Shown: positions 53,211 to 55,056 of the stretch, piece by piece
How the letters are laid out: every line of letters starts with the position of its first letter
How positions within the stretch are numbered: the stretch's first letter is position 1
NCBI GenBank assembly: GCA_964572475.1
Contig: CAZNEZ010000010.1
Coordinates: 1 to 55,056, forward strand
Length of the DNA: 55,056 bases
From: CAZNEZ01 sp964572475
GTDB taxonomy: Bacteria; Bacillota; Clostridia; Lachnospirales; Lachnospiraceae
Direction of reading: 5' to 3'
Notes under the pieces: generated by a model
What the model was told of the DNA's origin: nothing
Databases searched by the model: none
The model's input: only the letters and a program-made list of their open reading frames with translations
Program-made: the position numbers and the translations under genes

Positions 53211-54996
53211 GAATTTGTATTATGAGGATGAGATAATAGAAGGCAAGTTTAATATGTTCATGCTTAAAAGGATGATATCATATGCAAGCGATTTTAAGAG
53301 TACATACGTTATGATTGCTCTTTTGCTTATAGCAACTAGTCTTTTATCGCTGATTCCAGTTGGACTTAACAGTATGATAATTAACAGAGTATTACCGAAG
53401 AATGGAGAATTACAGGATAATTATGTTGTTATTGCAGTTGTAATACTATCAATTTGGTTTGGGCTAAAGCTTTGCTTTGTAATATCCAATTATTTTACTT
53501 CTAAGATATCAAATATTCTTGGAAATAGTGTAATTTGTAACTTGCGTAATGATATGTTCAAGAAACTTATGGATTTAGGCTTTGATTATTATGACAGCAG
53601 GCCTACAGGCAAGATTCTGGTTAGAATCACGAATTACACAGATGAGATTGCGGATTTCTTTATAAATGATATGACAAGAATTATTGTAAATGTATTTATG
53701 ATGATTATCAGTATGGCTTGTGTTATTGCAATTGAAGCGAGGCTGGCTATTGTAGTTATCGTTGTTAGTATTCCTCTTGTTATGATTATTTGGTTTCTTT
53801 CAAAGGCTCTATATCGAAGAGTTAGAGTAGACAGAAATAAAAATAGTAATAGAACAGCATTTGTGGCGGAAGATATCAGCGGACTTGAAGTTATTAAAGC
53901 ATTTAACAGAGAAAAATTAAATGAAGAAATTCATGATGAATTATCAGATAAGTATTTAACAGCATTTATGAGAACAACTCATTATAGAGAGATGTTCTTT
54001 CCTATGACTCATGGTGTTGTTAGAATTATATGCACAATAGTAATTTATACAGTTGCCCTGCTTATCATATCTAAGAATATTGGAGCAGCACTTAGCTTAG
54101 GAGCATTAGTAACAGTTTCAACTTATATGGAGATGTTTTCGGAGAGTGTGTATACTATATGTCAGAGACTGCAGTATATTACAAATCTTACATCTAATAT
54201 AGAAAGAGTGTTTGATGTACTTGATACTCAGGCTGCTATTACAGATAGTGAAGATGCAATGGAACTTAGAGATGTTAAAGGAAGAGTTACATTTGACAAA
54301 GTAACATTTTCATATAATGATTCCAAGAATGTTTTGACTAATGTAGATTTAGATGTTAAGCCAGGTGAGATGATTGCCCTTGTTGGTCCTACAGGAGCAG
54401 GAAAAACAACAATGATAAGCTTAATTAACAGATTCTATGATGTTAATTCTGGAGCGGTTATGATTGATGGTATTGATGTTAGAGATGTAACACAGAATTC
54501 ACTTAGAACCCAGGTTGGCGTTATGATGCAGGATACCTTCTTATTTAGTGGACCTGTTATCGAAAATATAAGATTTGCCAAGCCAGATGCAACTGATGAG
54601 GAATGTATAGAAGCAGCTAAAAAAGCCTTTGCACATGATTTTATAATGCGAATGAAAGATGGCTACCAGACGAAGATATCAAGTCAGGGAACAGAGCTTT
54701 CAGGTGGTGAAAAACAGTTATTATCATTTGCAAGACTAATGCTTGCTGATCCAAAGATAATTATACTTGATGAAGCTACAAGCAATATTGATACCAAGAC
54801 AGAAAGTCTTCTACAGCAGATGATTGCGGAAGTACTTAAAGGAAGAACAAGTTTTGTTATTGCACATAGATTATCTACAATCAAGAATGCTGACCGAATA
54901 TTATACATTGATGATGAGCAGATTCTTGAACAAGGTAGTCATGATGAATTGGTGAAAAACCAAGGTTATTATTATCGATTAGTTAGTAAAAAATAA
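53203..54996 (+). CDS. ABC exporter half-transporter 2 (canonical ATP site)
   Basis: GTG start at 53203, overlapping the previous gene. The 597-residue product has six membrane helices (with the X-loop-like RVRVDRNKNSNRTAFVAEDISGLEVIKAFNRE in part) and an ATPase domain with Walker A GPTGAGKTT, signature LSGGEKQLLSFARL and Walker B IIILDEATSNID, retaining the catalytic Glu. With half 1 it forms an asymmetric drug or peptide exporter, expressed behind an attenuator-like leader. The window ends 60 bases beyond it with no further feature. Confidence 0.93.
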   Translation: MSKNLYYEDEIIEGKFNMFMLKRMISYASDFKSTYVMIALLLIATSLLSLIPVGLNSMIINRVLPKNGELQDNYVVIAVVILSIWFGLKLCFVISNYFTSKISNILGNSVICNLRNDMFKKLMDLGFDYYDSRPTGKILVRITNYTDEIADFFINDMTRIIVNVFMMIISMACVIAIEARLAIVVIVVSIPLVMIIWFLSKALYRRVRVDRNKNSNRTAFVAEDISGLEVIKAFNREKLNEEIHDELSDKYLTAFMRTTHYREMFFPMTHGVVRIICTIVIYTVALLIISKNIGAALSLGALVTVSTYMEMFSESVYTICQRLQYITNLTSNIERVFDVLDTQAAITDSEDAMELRDVKGRVTFDKVTFSYNDSKNVLTNVDLDVKPGEMIALVGPTGAGKTTMISLINRFYDVNSGAVMIDGIDVRDVTQNSLRTQVGVMMQDTFLFSGPVIENIRFAKPDATDEECIEAAKKAFAHDFIMRMKDGYQTKISSQGTELSGGEKQLLSFARLMLADPKIIILDEATSNIDTKTESLLQQMIAEVLKGRTSFVIAHRLSTIKNADRILYIDDEQILEQGSHDELVKNQGYYYRLVSKK

Positions 54997-55056
54997 CAAA
55001 GAATTCACACTTTAGAATTGAAAAAATGCATTGATAGGAGTATACTTATATTAGTT

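Overview
The window looks like a scaffold from a low-GC, anaerobic, Gram-positive bacterium of the Clostridia, most likely a Lachnospiraceae-type gut organism. The pointers are AT-rich codon use, AGGAGG-type ribosome binding sites, lipoprotein and Gram-positive signal peptides, a pyruvate:ferredoxin oxidoreductase, a rubredoxin-fused glutamate synthase-like enzyme, a CotF-type ferritin-like protein, a DUF4317 protein and a PurO plus stand-alone AICAR formyltransferase pair. Genus-level placement is inference. I saw no rRNA, tRNA, CRISPR array or insertion sequence.

Layout. 1-7.2 kb: a large GH97 lipoprotein, then a secreted helical protein broken by a frameshift in an A8 tract, overlapping a fused ATPase-permease of the MacB/FtsX type. 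7.2-9.8 kb (minus strand): a beta-helical lipoprotein and an aldo/keto reductase. 9.9-13 kb: an OmpR-type two-component system and three small membrane or charged proteins sharing a G-M-C membrane motif. 13-16 kb: an orphan MetQ-like lipoprotein, an M20 amidohydrolase and an unknown protein. 16-21.7 kb: redox genes (nifJ, ferritin-like protein, rubredoxin-glutamate synthase fusion). 22-30 kb: complete kdpABCDE potassium uptake and sensing operon. 30-34.2 kb: DegV, PadR plus HAAS/DUF4097 partner, flavodoxin-like protein and a metallo-beta-lactamase-fold protein.

34.2-39.6 kb is the most interesting metabolic locus. A CooC-type Ni-maturation ATPase, two 2-hydroxyacyl-CoA dehydratase-family subunits, their ASKHA-type activator, a 58-residue membrane protein and a protein resembling part of acetyl-CoA synthase (CODH/ACS beta subunit) lie in one tight operon, with no CODH or fermentation partner genes nearby. 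It ends at a decayed metallophosphoesterase fragment.

39.9-45.8 kb is a peptide-signalling locus. It has a LytTR response regulator, an AgrC-like kinase, a promoter preceded by two LytTR-type direct repeats, a 21-residue tryptophan-rich peptide, a small secreted beta-rich protein whose only plausible start is ATA, and a two-permease plus ATPase ABC transporter. The run of 100 Ns inside the first permease is flanked by an exact 55-base duplication; collapsing it restores one continuous 369-residue gene, so the gap is an assembly artefact.

46-51 kb: DUF2812 and DUF4317 proteins, a CgeB-like glycosyltransferase, and split purine genes (IMP cyclohydrolase and AICAR formyltransferase). 51.1-55 kb: a heterodimeric ABC exporter behind a consensus promoter, an 18-codon leader ORF and an intrinsic terminator, an arrangement like ribosome-mediated attenuation of multidrug exporters.
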